Positions 43,844 through 53,236 of a DNA stretch of 64,000 nt are shown here, piece after piece. The number at the start of each line of letters is the position of its first letter. Position 1 is the stretch's first letter. The translations under genes and the position numbers were made by a program. Below the pieces are notes generated by a model, which worked only from the letters and a program-made list of their open reading frames with translations, had not been told where the DNA came from and did not search any database. Location of the stretch: positions 1-64,000 of the forward strand of contig NZ_JAMBOJ010000005.1 of NCBI RefSeq assembly GCF_023715565.1. Direction: 5' to 3'. The DNA comes from Cytobacillus firmus. GTDB taxonomy: Bacteria > Bacillota > Bacilli > Bacillales > Cytobacillaceae.

Positions 43844-45240
43844 TCCCTAAGCACCAGCTTCTGGCCTTCTTCTGGAAAGATTTTACCTGGATTTAAAATG
43901 TTATTCGGGTCCCATATTTGTTTAATTCTCTTCATCATATCAAGACCGGCTGCACCCAATTCCATCTCCATAAAAGGAGCTTTCAATGTTCCGATTCCAT
44001 GTTCACCGGATAGTGTCCCTCCCAGTTCAACAGCCGCTTTAAAGATTTCCTCTACGGCTTTTTCAACCCGGATCATTTCCTCCGTATCTCTTTTATCACA
44101 GATAATATTAGGATGAAGGTTCCCGTCACCCGCATGCCCAAACACGACTAGGTGAATATCGTATTTCTCACGGATTTCTTTTAGTTTTTGGAACATATCG
44201 GGAATCTTACTGCGGGGCACTGTGGCATCTTCAGAAACTTTCGTCGGTTTTATCTTTACAATAGCCGGGGAAACCAGCTTCCTTGCTCTCCAGTAACTCT
44301 GTGCTTCGTCCTGATTTTCTGCAATTTTCACTTTCACAGATTCAAAGTCTGTAAAAATCTCTTCTATTGTTTTCATTTCTTCTTCAATAGCCAGAGGGTG
44401 GCCATCAAGTTCTATTAAAAGAATGGCTTCTGCGTCAATAGGAAGCCCCAGCGGCTGATAGTTCTCCACAGCTATTATGGAGGACTGATCCATTATTTCC
44501 ATTTTGGCCGGAAGGATTCCGGAAGTTAATATTTTCGAAATCGCTTGTCCTGACTGTACAAGATCATCAAAGACAGCCATCATGGTCTTTGATGCCGGAG
44601 GCTTTGGCACTAATTTCAGTGTTGCTTCCGTAATGATGCCAAGCGTGCCTTCCGATCCAACGATCAATTTTGTTAAGTCATATCCAGTTACATTTTTTAT
44701 TGTCTTTCCGCCTGTTTTGATTATTTCTCCCTCAGGTGTCACCACTTCCAAACCAATAACATAATCCTTCGTTACTCCATATTTTAAGCCCCTTGGTCCG
44801 CCGGAGTTTTCCGCTAAATTCCCTCCAATTGTTGATACATGGGCACTGCTGGGATCTGGGGGGTACATGAGTCCAAACTTTTCTGCTTCTTGATTGATGT
44901 CCGCTGTCAGTACACCCGGTGATACGACTGCCACCAAATCATCAGGGTAAATTTTTAAATCACCATTCCATTGGGACATGTCTAAAACCATCCCCCCCTT
45001 AACAGGGAGAGGACCTCCACTTAAGGAAGTTCCCTGACCTCTGGGGTATACCGGTATGTTAAATGAATTGGCCAGCTTCAGAAGGGAAGAAATCTCTTCC
45101 TTATTTTTCACCTGGATGACCACTTCAGGAAGATAGCTGCCGAATGAAGCATCATAACTATAACTATATCGATCAGCCAAACTCGTAAAAATTTGGTCTG
45201 AAGGTATCATGCTTCTTATTTCCTTCATTAATAATTCCAT
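43840..45240 (-). CDS. glcD: FAD-linked 2-hydroxyacid oxidase subunit (GlcD-like)
   Basis: 466 residues. FAD-binding type 4 domain (VYPRGQGTSLSGGPLPVKGG, GGNLAENSGGPRGLKYG) and the C-terminal oxidase domain with VVFGHAGDGNLHPNI and LSGEHGIGTLKAPFM. Relatives oxidise glycolate, D-lactate or D-2-hydroxyglutarate. In this operon a 2-hydroxy dicarboxylate is a reasonable guess. Coupled to glcF. Confidence 0.92.
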   Translation of the reverse strand: MELLMKEIRSMIPSDQIFTSLADRYSYSYDASFGSYLPEVVIQVKNKEEISSLLKLANSFNIPVYPRGQGTSLSGGPLPVKGGMVLDMSQWNGDLKIYPDDLVAVVSPGVLTADINQEAEKFGLMYPPDPSSAHVSTIGGNLAENSGGPRGLKYGVTKDYVIGLEVVTPEGEIIKTGGKTIKNVTGYDLTKLIVGSEGTLGIITEATLKLVPKPPASKTMMAVFDDLVQSGQAISKILTSGILPAKMEIMDQSSIIAVENYQPLGLPIDAEAILLIELDGHPLAIEEEMKTIEEIFTDFESVKVKIAENQDEAQSYWRARKLVSPAIVKIKPTKVSEDATVPRSKIPDMFQKLKEIREKYDIHLVVFGHAGDGNLHPNIICDKRDTEEMIRVEKAVEEIFKAAVELGGTLSGEHGIGTLKAPFMEMELGAAGLDMMKRIKQIWDPNNILNPGKIFPEEGQKLVLRE

Positions 45241-45257
45241 TCTGATGGCCCCTTTGA

Positions 45258-46682
45258 TTATCCAATATTCAATGACACAAACTTCTCTTCCAGATACTCC
45301 ATCATTCCGTACTTGCCGCCTTCCCTTCCTACACCGCTTTCCTTCATTCCTCCGAACGGGGCTTGTGCTGTTGTCGGCATCGCATCATTAATGCCAATAA
45401 TGCCATATTCGAGAGATTCCATTACCCGGAAGGCGCGATTTAAATCCGAAGTGAAGCAGTAAGATGCAAGTCCGTATTCTGGATGATTTGCCCGTTCGAT
45501 TGCTTCTTCTTCCGTTTCAAAGGTGAAAATCGGCACCACTGGGCCAAAAGTTTCTTCTCTTGCAATCTTCATCGACTCATTTGCATGTTGAATAACAGTA
45601 GGCTGATAGAATACACCTTTAGCATCCATATCTGCCAGTGATCCGCCGCAAATCACCACACCGCCTTTTTCTTTGGCATCTTCCACATGTTCAACAACTT
45701 TATCAAGGCTTTCTTCATTAATTAATGGCCCAATATCTGTATCATCATCCATGCCATTCCCGATTTGCAGACGATTTACCTTTTCTGCAAACAAGCGGGT
45801 AAATTCCTCTGCTGCTTCCTTCTGAACATAAATCCGGTTTGTGCATACACACGTTTGTCCTGCATTCCTGAACTTGCTCGCAACCGCTGCTTCTGCTGCT
45901 TTCTCTAAATCAGCATCCTCAAATACGATAAAGGGGGCATGACCGCCTAATTCCATTGAAACTTTTTTGACCGTATTGGATGCGTCTCTCATCAGCTTTT
46001 TCCCAACTGCCGTTGAACCTGTGAAAGTCAGTTTTCGCACCTGCTTGCTGTCTAATAACGTTTGGGCAATCTCATTAGAAGGTCCAATAATCAAATTGGC
46101 TACTCCTTTTGGCAGACCAGCCTGATGAATGGCTTCGAATATCTTCACTGCCGTTAAGGGAGTAGCTGAAGCTGGTTTTAGGATGACAGGACACCCGGCA
46201 GCTAACGCTGGGGCAATTTTGCGGGTAACCATGGCGGCTGGAAAGTTCCATGGTGTAATCGCACCCGTCACCCCAACTGGCTCCTGCAGTACCAGTATGC
46301 GCTTATCACGGCTGGAAGCTGGAATCGTCTCTCCATAAATACGCTTCGCTTCCTCTGCATACCAATCCATATAGGAAATCGCCAGTTTGACTTCACCAAT
46401 GGATTCTTTCAGGGGTTTACCCATCTCTTTCGTAATGGTTACTGCCAGTTCTTCTTCTCTGTCTCTTAGACAATCGGCAATCTTTCTCAGATATTGCGAT
46501 TTTTCAACTGCGCTTGTTTTCTTCCAGTCTTGAAAGGCAGCGGATGCTGCCTGGATGGCTTCCTCGGCTTCTTCCTTTCCTCCATAAGCGACCGTACCGA
46601 ATTTTTCTAAAGTAGCAGGATTATACACAGTTATCGATTTATTTTTATTAGAAGATTTCCATTCTCCATTAATATATAGCAT
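45258..46682 (-). CDS. gabD: Succinate-semialdehyde dehydrogenase
   Basis: 474 residues. ITPWNFPAAMVTRKIAPALAAG, SMELGGHAPFIVFEDAD (catalytic Glu) and FRNAGQTCVCTNRIYVQ (catalytic Cys) are those of GabD. Directly behind gabT, which it overlaps by 14 bases, so it should oxidise the semialdehyde produced by GabT to a dicarboxylate. A close relative lies in the sugar-acid operon at 26896. Confidence 0.92.
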   Translation of the reverse strand: MLYINGEWKSSNKNKSITVYNPATLEKFGTVAYGGKEEAEEAIQAASAAFQDWKKTSAVEKSQYLRKIADCLRDREEELAVTITKEMGKPLKESIGEVKLAISYMDWYAEEAKRIYGETIPASSRDKRILVLQEPVGVTGAITPWNFPAAMVTRKIAPALAAGCPVILKPASATPLTAVKIFEAIHQAGLPKGVANLIIGPSNEIAQTLLDSKQVRKLTFTGSTAVGKKLMRDASNTVKKVSMELGGHAPFIVFEDADLEKAAEAAVASKFRNAGQTCVCTNRIYVQKEAAEEFTRLFAEKVNRLQIGNGMDDDTDIGPLINEESLDKVVEHVEDAKEKGGVVICGGSLADMDAKGVFYQPTVIQHANESMKIAREETFGPVVPIFTFETEEEAIERANHPEYGLASYCFTSDLNRAFRVMESLEYGIIGINDAMPTTAQAPFGGMKESGVGREGGKYGMMEYLEEKFVSLNIG

Positions 46683-47976
46683 GACCGTTCTCCTTTTTTG
46701 CGAGCTGCTGCAATCCTTCTTTCAGTACAGAAACTGCTTGATCAAGTTCCTCTTTTAATACCGTTACAGGCGGGATAAACCGCAAAACATTCTTCTCAGT
46801 GCCGCAGGTTAAAAGAATGACTCCGTTTTCTAAAGCAAAATTCTTCAGCCAATTTACTGTACTGGCATCCGGGCAGCCTTTTTCATCCGTGAACTCAATG
46901 CCAATCATCAGGCCCAGACCTCTAACATCACCAATAACGGAATATTCTGACTGTAAATCATATAATTGCTGCTTTAAATATCCCCCTAAAGTTTGGGCAT
47001 TATCTATCCCTTCCCGTTTTAAAATTTCAATGGAAGCCAAGGCAGCCGCACACGAGACAGGATTTCCGCCATAAGTGCCTCCATGTGTTCCCGGCTCCCA
47101 TTTCTCCATAATTTCTTTCTTGGCAATGATGGCACTTAAAGGGAAGCCTGAAGCAATTCCCTTTCCTAAGGTAAGAATGTCCGGCTCAACTCCAAAATGT
47201 TCATAAGCAAACATTTTCCCTGTTCTTCCGAATCCGGTCTGTACTTCATCAAAAATAAGCAATATCCCATGCTGATTACATATTTCTCTTATTTGTTTCA
47301 AAAATTCTTTCGGGGGTACAATATACCCTCCCTCTCCCTGTACTGGTTCAAGGATTATGGCTGCTACCTGGGATGGAGCAACTTGATACTGGAATACTTC
47401 ATGGATGCTTTGAATACATCGTTTCGTCTCTTCTTCATAACTAAGCCCGGTTCTAAAAGGATATGGATATTCACAAGCATATACGCTTGGAAGAAGGCCT
47501 TCATAATCCTGACGATAAGCTGAGCTTGAGAAAGTGATCGATGTCGCTGCGAGTGTCCGTCCATGGAATCCCCGTTTGAATGATAAAATGGCTGGACGCT
47601 TTGTCGCTTTTTTTGCTAATTTTATTGCTCCCTCATTCGCTTCTGCTCCGCTATTTGAAAAGTACACCATCTTCTCTTTTCCGGTTAATTCGTTTAACTT
47701 CTCCGCCAGTTGAATATAGGATGGATAGTAGGCCACATTATGGCCAATATGAATCATCGTATCCAGCTGCTGCTTTACCGCTTCAATTACCTCGGGATGG
47801 CAGTGTCCAACATTATTTACTCCTACACCGCTGGCAAAATCGAGATATTTTTTTCCGTTTTCATCCTCTACGGTTGATCCAAATGCTTTCGTTACACCTA
47901 TCCTCGTTACTCTGTTGGCAGCCGGGGGCAGAACACTGTCTCCTCTTTCTGCTAAACTTTTATTCTCATTAATCAT
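46669..47976 (-). CDS. gabT: 4-aminobutyrate-type aminotransferase
   Basis: 435 residues, class III PLP aminotransferase: NSGAEANEGAIKLAKKAT, SFKRGFHGRTLAATSIT, LIFDEVQTGFGRTG, and the PLP lysine in TLGKGIASGFPLSAII. With gabD it converts an omega-amino acid (GABA or 5-aminovalerate) to a dicarboxylate. It overlaps the upstream hexapeptide protein by 4 bases. Confidence 0.92.
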   Translation of the reverse strand: MINENKSLAERGDSVLPPAANRVTRIGVTKAFGSTVEDENGKKYLDFASGVGVNNVGHCHPEVIEAVKQQLDTMIHIGHNVAYYPSYIQLAEKLNELTGKEKMVYFSNSGAEANEGAIKLAKKATKRPAILSFKRGFHGRTLAATSITFSSSAYRQDYEGLLPSVYACEYPYPFRTGLSYEEETKRCIQSIHEVFQYQVAPSQVAAIILEPVQGEGGYIVPPKEFLKQIREICNQHGILLIFDEVQTGFGRTGKMFAYEHFGVEPDILTLGKGIASGFPLSAIIAKKEIMEKWEPGTHGGTYGGNPVSCAAALASIEILKREGIDNAQTLGGYLKQQLYDLQSEYSVIGDVRGLGLMIGIEFTDEKGCPDASTVNWLKNFALENGVILLTCGTEKNVLRFIPPVTVLKEELDQAVSVLKEGLQQLAKKENGHAIY

Positions 47977-48500
47977 AATGACTCCTCACTCTCTTCACGA
48001 TAATCGCGTTTCCATAGCTCAATGTATTCTTCTGCATTTTTTTCCAGGTCATGTCTTTCATTCTCTGTTAGTTCACGCACAATTTTGGCAGGAACTCCAA
48101 CAGCCAAGCTGCCTTTTGGAATCACTTTCCCTGGAGGAACTAATGCACCCGCTCCCACTTGTGCTCCTTTTTCAATGACCGCTCCATCTAAGATAATAGA
48201 ACCGATGCCAATCAATGCTCCATCCTCGACCGTACAGGCATGTAAAATGGCACCATGCCCTACCGTTACCATTCTCCCTATCCTTAATGGAGCCTCTGGT
48301 GTCACATGACAGATACACCCGTCCTGAATATTGCTTCCTTCACCAATTTCGATAAAATTATCATCATCTGCCCGTAAGACTGATTGAGGCCATACACTCA
48401 CATTCTTGGCTATTCTGACGTCTCCTATCACTTGTGCCGAGCCGTGTACCATGGTTTCGGCATGAATGGATGGAACACGTCCTTTTAAAGGTTTAATCAT
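47973..48500 (-). CDS. Gamma carbonic anhydrase-like hexapeptide protein
   Basis: 175 residues of left-handed beta helix (repeated [LIV]GxGxx units). His65, His82 and His87 match the metal ligands of gamma-class carbonic anhydrases and the related PaaY/CaiE proteins. PaaY-type members act as thioesterases or helpers in CoA pathways, which would suit the neighbouring CoA transferase and enoyl-CoA hydratase. Confidence 0.88.
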   Translation of the reverse strand: MIKPLKGRVPSIHAETMVHGSAQVIGDVRIAKNVSVWPQSVLRADDDNFIEIGEGSNIQDGCICHVTPEAPLRIGRMVTVGHGAILHACTVEDGALIGIGSIILDGAVIEKGAQVGAGALVPPGKVIPKGSLAVGVPAKIVRELTENERHDLEKNAEEYIELWKRDYREESEESL

Positions 48501-48538
48501 GTATATCCTTCTCCTTACTGAGTAGCAGGATTTAAATG

Positions 48539-49684
48539 TTATTTAGCTGCGAGCCCTAATTCTTTTAAAATCTCTTCCTTATGTTCTCCCAGTACAGGCG
48601 CAGCTTTTGCAACCTTTCCAGGTGTTTTTGATAGTTTAACAGGAATCCCTAATGCTTTTATTTTCCCGGCAACAGGGTGTACAACCTCTTCTACCATTCT
48701 TCTGGATAGTGTGTGCTGGTCATTTAAAGATTCAGGATAGGTATTGATCGGGCCTGCGGGAATCCCCGCTTTCTCGAATTTTTCCAGCCAGTAGTGTCTT
48801 GGATTCAGACTTGTTTTCTCTTCAATTAATCTGACAAATTCATTTAAGTGCTGAATTCGGGAGGCATCATCAACAAATCGGTCATCCGATAAGAATTCAG
48901 GTCTGCCGATGATCTGGCAGAACACGGGCCAATGATGCGGTGTATCTGCACCAACAGTAAAATAACCATCACTGGCACGAAATGCCTGGTAAGGAGCAGA
49001 CAAGCGGTGTCCGCTTCCAGTAGGTGCAGGTGTTTCTCCCGTAAACCAATATTGAGTGCTTTCCCAAACCGACAATGCGATTCCCGTATCATATAAAGAT
49101 GCGTCAATATACTGCCCCTCATTGGAATGAACCCTTGCATACAATGCGGATAAAATACCATAGACAGAAAACAGGCCAGAACCCAAATCGATAATCGGAA
49201 GTCCGCATTTCACCGGGTTGCCATTCCGTTCACCTGTCACACTCATAATGCCGGTCATTCCCTGTGCGATTAAGTCATAACCGCCACGGGAGGAATATGG
49301 GCCATACTGGCCAAATCCGGAAATAGAGCAATAGATGAGTTTCGGATTTATCTGATTGAGGGTTTCATAGTCAACTCCCAGTCGCTTTACAACCCCGGGG
49401 CGGAAATTTTCTATCAAAATATCCGCAGTTTCAATTAACTTGTAAAACACCTTCTGATCTTCACTGCTTTTTAAATCAAGCGTTATGCTGCGCTTGTTGC
49501 GATTTATCGCCATAAACGCACCGCTCTCCCCTTCCTTATATGGGGACCATCTTCTGGTACTCTCACCTTTTGGCGGTTCCACTTTTATAACATCAGCACC
49601 CATATCAGCCAGCAGCATACCGCAATATGGCCCTGCCATGACCTGGCTCAAGTCAATTACTCTAATGCCTTCCAATGCACCCAT
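48539..49684 (-). CDS. CaiB/BaiF-type (class III) CoA transferase
   Basis: 381 residues. VIDLSQVMAGPYCGMLLADMGADVIKVE at the start, NRNKRSITLDLKS, and the catalytic Asp in LPIIDLGSG (about 166) are standard. It moves CoA between carboxylic acids. The SUGCT branch, which uses glutarate and succinate, would fit the surroundings, but the acceptor cannot be read here. Confidence 0.92.
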   Translation of the reverse strand: MGALEGIRVIDLSQVMAGPYCGMLLADMGADVIKVEPPKGESTRRWSPYKEGESGAFMAINRNKRSITLDLKSSEDQKVFYKLIETADILIENFRPGVVKRLGVDYETLNQINPKLIYCSISGFGQYGPYSSRGGYDLIAQGMTGIMSVTGERNGNPVKCGLPIIDLGSGLFSVYGILSALYARVHSNEGQYIDASLYDTGIALSVWESTQYWFTGETPAPTGSGHRLSAPYQAFRASDGYFTVGADTPHHWPVFCQIIGRPEFLSDDRFVDDASRIQHLNEFVRLIEEKTSLNPRHYWLEKFEKAGIPAGPINTYPESLNDQHTLSRRMVEEVVHPVAGKIKALGIPVKLSKTPGKVAKAAPVLGEHKEEILKELGLAAK

Positions 49685-49721
49685 TCAAATCATCTCCTTC
49701 TATAAAATGAATTCCACTGTT

Positions 49722-50717
49722 TCAAAGTCTATTTAAGGCTTTATCTTCAATTAAATAGAGTTCCTGATTGTCCAGAATAAGTCTCCCGTCAATTTCTACC
49801 CGGGGATCCTTAACGACCATATCGTAATGCCCTTTGGCCTTAACAGTTCCCCCAATATATGCATTCGTACCTAAAGCAATATGGATGGTTCCAAAAACAC
49901 CTTCATCACTTAGCATGCTGTTTTCCAATTCACATTCCGGATTCATGCCTATGCCAAACTCACCAGCAAAATAGATATTTCCTTCTTCATCATTCTTCTC
50001 CATTAATATCTTCCTGAATTGCTCCGCTTCTCTGCCTCCCGTAATCGAAACGGCCTTTCCTTCCTTAAATACCACTTCAACCGGAGTCTCCATTAAACCA
50101 ACTCCCGGAATACTTCCATCCACCACTAAAATACCTTCAGCGGTTCCTTCAACAGGGGCAATGCTGGATTCTATACAGTGCGCTGCCGAAACATCCGTGC
50201 TATTTGCAAACCCTGTTAAGGCTCTGCCTGACCTGCCTTTGATGGAGAATCTTAAATCTGTTCCAAGGGATGTTGTAATGCGGACAGATTCTCCATTGGT
50301 CAATAGGTCTGCCAGTTTCTCAACTTGAGGTCTTAGTGCAGCAAAGTCAGCACGCAGCCCCTTGCTTAATAAAATGTCTTCATGTGCTTCAGGTAAGATT
50401 AATACGCGGGCCCCGGCCTTTTGCGCATCATGGCGTGCTTTTGTATGGGCAATATTATAAGTTGTCGGTGCGATGATCACATCTGCCTCTTTCATAGCCG
50501 CTGCCACTGCATCCGGCAATGCATCTCCATGCCCTTTCCTTGGCGGCATGGAGATCGTGATGGGCTCTGCGTCGAGTGAACAAACAACAGATGCCAGAAC
50601 TTTTGTGATTCCATCCGTTAAAAAATCTGTTAAGATGACAACCTTTTCCCCGCTCTCAACACCTGCCAGAACTTTTACTAGTGCAGTAGCAGCCGGGTAC
50701 ATTAGTGCTTCTTTCAT
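49722..50717 (-). CDS. NicX / M29-aminopeptidase-like protein, copy B
   Basis: 331 residues. It is clearly paralogous to 55808-56788: shared patterns are EADVIIAPTTYNIAHTKAR, GEFGIGMNPECELE, FGTIHIALGTN and KGHYDMVVKDPRVEIDGRLIL. The family includes metal-dependent M29-type aminopeptidases and 2,5-dihydroxypyridine dioxygenase (NicX); which activity applies is unknown. ATG at 50717 chosen because CAGGGAG lies 11 bases upstream and it matches the start of the paralogue. Confidence 0.75.
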   Translation of the reverse strand: MKEALMYPAATALVKVLAGVESGEKVVILTDFLTDGITKVLASVVCSLDAEPITISMPPRKGHGDALPDAVAAAMKEADVIIAPTTYNIAHTKARHDAQKAGARVLILPEAHEDILLSKGLRADFAALRPQVEKLADLLTNGESVRITTSLGTDLRFSIKGRSGRALTGFANSTDVSAAHCIESSIAPVEGTAEGILVVDGSIPGVGLMETPVEVVFKEGKAVSITGGREAEQFRKILMEKNDEEGNIYFAGEFGIGMNPECELENSMLSDEGVFGTIHIALGTNAYIGGTVKAKGHYDMVVKDPRVEIDGRLILDNQELYLIEDKALNRL

Positions 50718-50754
50718 TTTTAAAACAACTCCCTGATTCAATTTTTATAACTAA

Positions 50755-51528
50755 CTATATCCCTTTAAATACTGGCGGCTTTTTGTTAAAGAACGATTCA
50801 ATCGCATGCTTGTGATCCCATGTATCCTGACATTCAATAAACGCATCCAATTCCTGTTTCATTGCTTCCTGCCACTCTGCATCCATGGTCTTCTGAATTG
50901 TGTTCTTAGCATGTCTTACTGCGATTGGAGCACGGGAAGCAATCAGCTGTGCCCATTCCTGCGCTTCTGCCAGCAGCTTGTCATGAGATACCACTCTGCT
51001 GGCCAGCCCTCTTTGAAATGCTTCCTCAGCTGTTATGGTTCTGCCTGTCAAAATCACTTCTTTGGCATATGCTTCACCCAGCAGTCTTACTAACCGGGTT
51101 GGTCCCACAACCAGTCCAACCTTTACCCCTGCTGCACATAGCTTCGCACGTTCCGAAATGATACGGATATCACAGGCTAAGGCAAGCTCGAACCCTCCGC
51201 CAAACGCATAGCCATTAACTGCGGCAATGACAGGCTGGGGCATTTCATTGACAATATCGTAAATTCTGCAATCTTCTTCTAAGAAGTGCCTGACGGATTC
51301 AGGTGTCAGCTCTCCTTCTTCGTTTAAATCGGCTCCTGCGCAAAATGCCCGATCCCCTTCTCCAGTAAGGACAATAACCCTGACATCCGAAGAGGTTTTA
51401 AGCTCCTCCATATAAGGAACAAACTCCTGCCGAAACTCTTTCGTCAAAATATTCATTGGCGGGTTTTTAATGGTAATGGTGCAAATAAAATCTGATATCT
51501 CAGCATGAATTTTTTCCAAATTTTTCAT
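50755..51528 (-). CDS. Enoyl-CoA hydratase/isomerase
   Basis: 257 residues, crotonase fold: TGEGDRAFCAGADLNEEGE and AAVNGYAFGGGFELALACDIRI give the oxyanion hole. The glutamates usual in true hydratases are not both obvious, so it could be another crotonase activity. ATG at 51528 with GAAGG before it; upstream GTG and TTG are possible. 7 bases after the KdgT-like gene. Confidence 0.88.
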   Translation of the reverse strand: MKNLEKIHAEISDFICTITIKNPPMNILTKEFRQEFVPYMEELKTSSDVRVIVLTGEGDRAFCAGADLNEEGELTPESVRHFLEEDCRIYDIVNEMPQPVIAAVNGYAFGGGFELALACDIRIISERAKLCAAGVKVGLVVGPTRLVRLLGEAYAKEVILTGRTITAEEAFQRGLASRVVSHDKLLAEAQEWAQLIASRAPIAVRHAKNTIQKTMDAEWQEAMKQELDAFIECQDTWDHKHAIESFFNKKPPVFKGI

Positions 51529-51535
51529 CACCCTT

Positions 51536-52660
51536 CTATGATTCCTGTTCAAGCTCTGCAGAGATTCTTATTTCTTTACTGGGTATATCCTCCAGGCGTC
51601 CATCAATGCCTTTGCTTCGTTGATACTTATCCCACAAAATAACGGCTACCGGGCATAATATTGAAGTCGTAATAGTAGAAATTGAAATTTGGATTGTTGC
51701 TAAATTAGCAATCTCCTGAAAACTTTGAGCCTTCTCAACCGTCATCAATCCTGCACCCGCTGCCACTGATGCTGCTGCTGCGATCGCAGCTGGTGTACCC
51801 ACTGCGTTCCCTGCTGTAGATGCTTCTGCAACAGGGCCAATTGTACTCTTTTCTCCAAACATCCTATAAACCAGAATTCCGGTTAATGCTGTAAATATGA
51901 CTGTGGCAAACCCGAGAGCCAGACCGCCCCAAACAGCTTCAGCATTAAAGAAACTCATGAAGTTCATTCCTGCGCCAAGACAGAAAGCAAAGAATGGTAC
52001 AAGGAGCGTTTCACCAGGCTTTAGAAACTCCCGTATGTCTTCATCCAGATTACCTAAAAGCATTCCTAAAGCAATTGGCAGCAAGACAGCGATGAATGCA
52101 ATTAAAGGAAAATTAACGCCAACCATCCCTAAAGCCAGCATGGTGAAAAATGGACCATCATTCAGAGTAAGAACGGAAATGGCTCCAACATCTGACCGAT
52201 TCCCATATTGTCCTGTCAACACTGCATACATTCCTTCATTTCCATTGGTCATGGCAGCAATAATTGCCAGAGTAGATAATCCCAACAGACCGTCCATTGG
52301 GTCAAAAAACAGCCCAAACAAAATACCGAATGCAATCCCGGTCAAACACTTGCTACTTGTTAATAGAATTCCTTTCTTAAGGGCCTTTCCGCCTACCCGC
52401 AAATTCATCTGGCTGCCTGCACAGAATAAGAACAAGCCAATGAGGGTCAGGGTTCCAGTTTTAAATAGTGCTTCCGAAAACCCGCCGATTCTCATAAACT
52501 CATATATTCCTTCTTCAACCGGCGAAACCCCTAAACTCTTAAGGAAATTCATCACAATTGGAATGTGGAGCTGGTCAATCGTATTAAATAAAGCACCAAG
52601 CATCAGAGGGATAACCATCAGACCTCCAGGCACTTTTTCAATTGTTTGCTTTATCCTCAT
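51536..52660 (-). CDS. 2-keto-3-deoxygluconate permease-like transporter
   Basis: 374 residues from the ATG at 52660 (MRIKQTIEKVPGGLMVIPLMLGAL, the normal family start, with GCGGTGA before it). About ten helices with STLAIIAAMTNGNEGMYAVLTGQYG and STAGNAVGTPAAIAAAA, as in KdgT. The frame is open to 52744 without homology. KdgT transports 2-keto-3-deoxygluconate; here a related hydroxy or keto acid is likely. The operon thus has two transport systems. Confidence 0.85.
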   Translation of the reverse strand: MRIKQTIEKVPGGLMVIPLMLGALFNTIDQLHIPIVMNFLKSLGVSPVEEGIYEFMRIGGFSEALFKTGTLTLIGLFLFCAGSQMNLRVGGKALKKGILLTSSKCLTGIAFGILFGLFFDPMDGLLGLSTLAIIAAMTNGNEGMYAVLTGQYGNRSDVGAISVLTLNDGPFFTMLALGMVGVNFPLIAFIAVLLPIALGMLLGNLDEDIREFLKPGETLLVPFFAFCLGAGMNFMSFFNAEAVWGGLALGFATVIFTALTGILVYRMFGEKSTIGPVAEASTAGNAVGTPAAIAAAASVAAGAGLMTVEKAQSFQEIANLATIQISISTITTSILCPVAVILWDKYQRSKGIDGRLEDIPSKEIRISAELEQES

Positions 52661-52774
52661 ATAATTCACCGCCATATCTATTATTTGATATCCTTTTACA
52701 TCAATAACTCTGATTCCCTGGCTAGCATTGGTTATTTCAATCATTTAGGAGAGTAATAACAATTCCGATTTTTT

Positions 52775-53221
52775 TTACGGTAATCGAATATACATGAGTT
52801 TTTCAAACACCACATAAATGAAACCAATCATCCCTATGGATACTAATGTCGCCGTATACCAGCGGACTTCCTTGTAATACAGCATGCCAATGAGTAAAAA
52901 AATTAAGGTAGAAAATAGAAAGCCGATAAAAGGTATTAACAAAAAGATATAAACAACTGTAAATAGCAGATATAGTATTCCTCTTTTAACTTCCTGAATG
53001 GAGGGAGAACCTGTTTCCCCTTCTTCCTCTTTAGTCTTTCTGATGGTTTGGATAAGCTGCCAGATTGATAGACCTATCAAACTATAGCCGAGGAGCATGG
53101 GAAATGACCGGGATGAATTTAAGAAGTGTTCTCCTGGCGGAAAATCATAGCTCCCTATGACGAAAAAGAGTCCAATCGCAAAAACAATGCCCGCCAAAAG
53201 ATAATCTTTATTTATTCTCAT
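52775..53221 (-). CDS. tctB: Tripartite tricarboxylate transporter, small membrane subunit
   Basis: 148 residues with four hydrophobic helices, poorly conserved in sequence as usual for TctB. Its place between tctC and the next permease and its length identify it. It completes the TctABC transporter. Confidence 0.85.
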   Translation of the reverse strand: MRINKDYLLAGIVFAIGLFFVIGSYDFPPGEHFLNSSRSFPMLLGYSLIGLSIWQLIQTIRKTKEEEGETGSPSIQEVKRGILYLLFTVVYIFLLIPFIGFLFSTLIFLLIGMLYYKEVRWYTATLVSIGMIGFIYVVFEKLMYIRLP

Positions 53222-53236
53222 CTTTTCTCCTTTCTA

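Noticed and set aside
51897-52664. 255-codon plus-strand frame opposite the KdgT-like gene
   Set aside because: It is the antisense shadow of a clear permease gene; its composition (many Pro, Lys, Ser) and lack of any motif or ribosome binding site are typical of such shadows.
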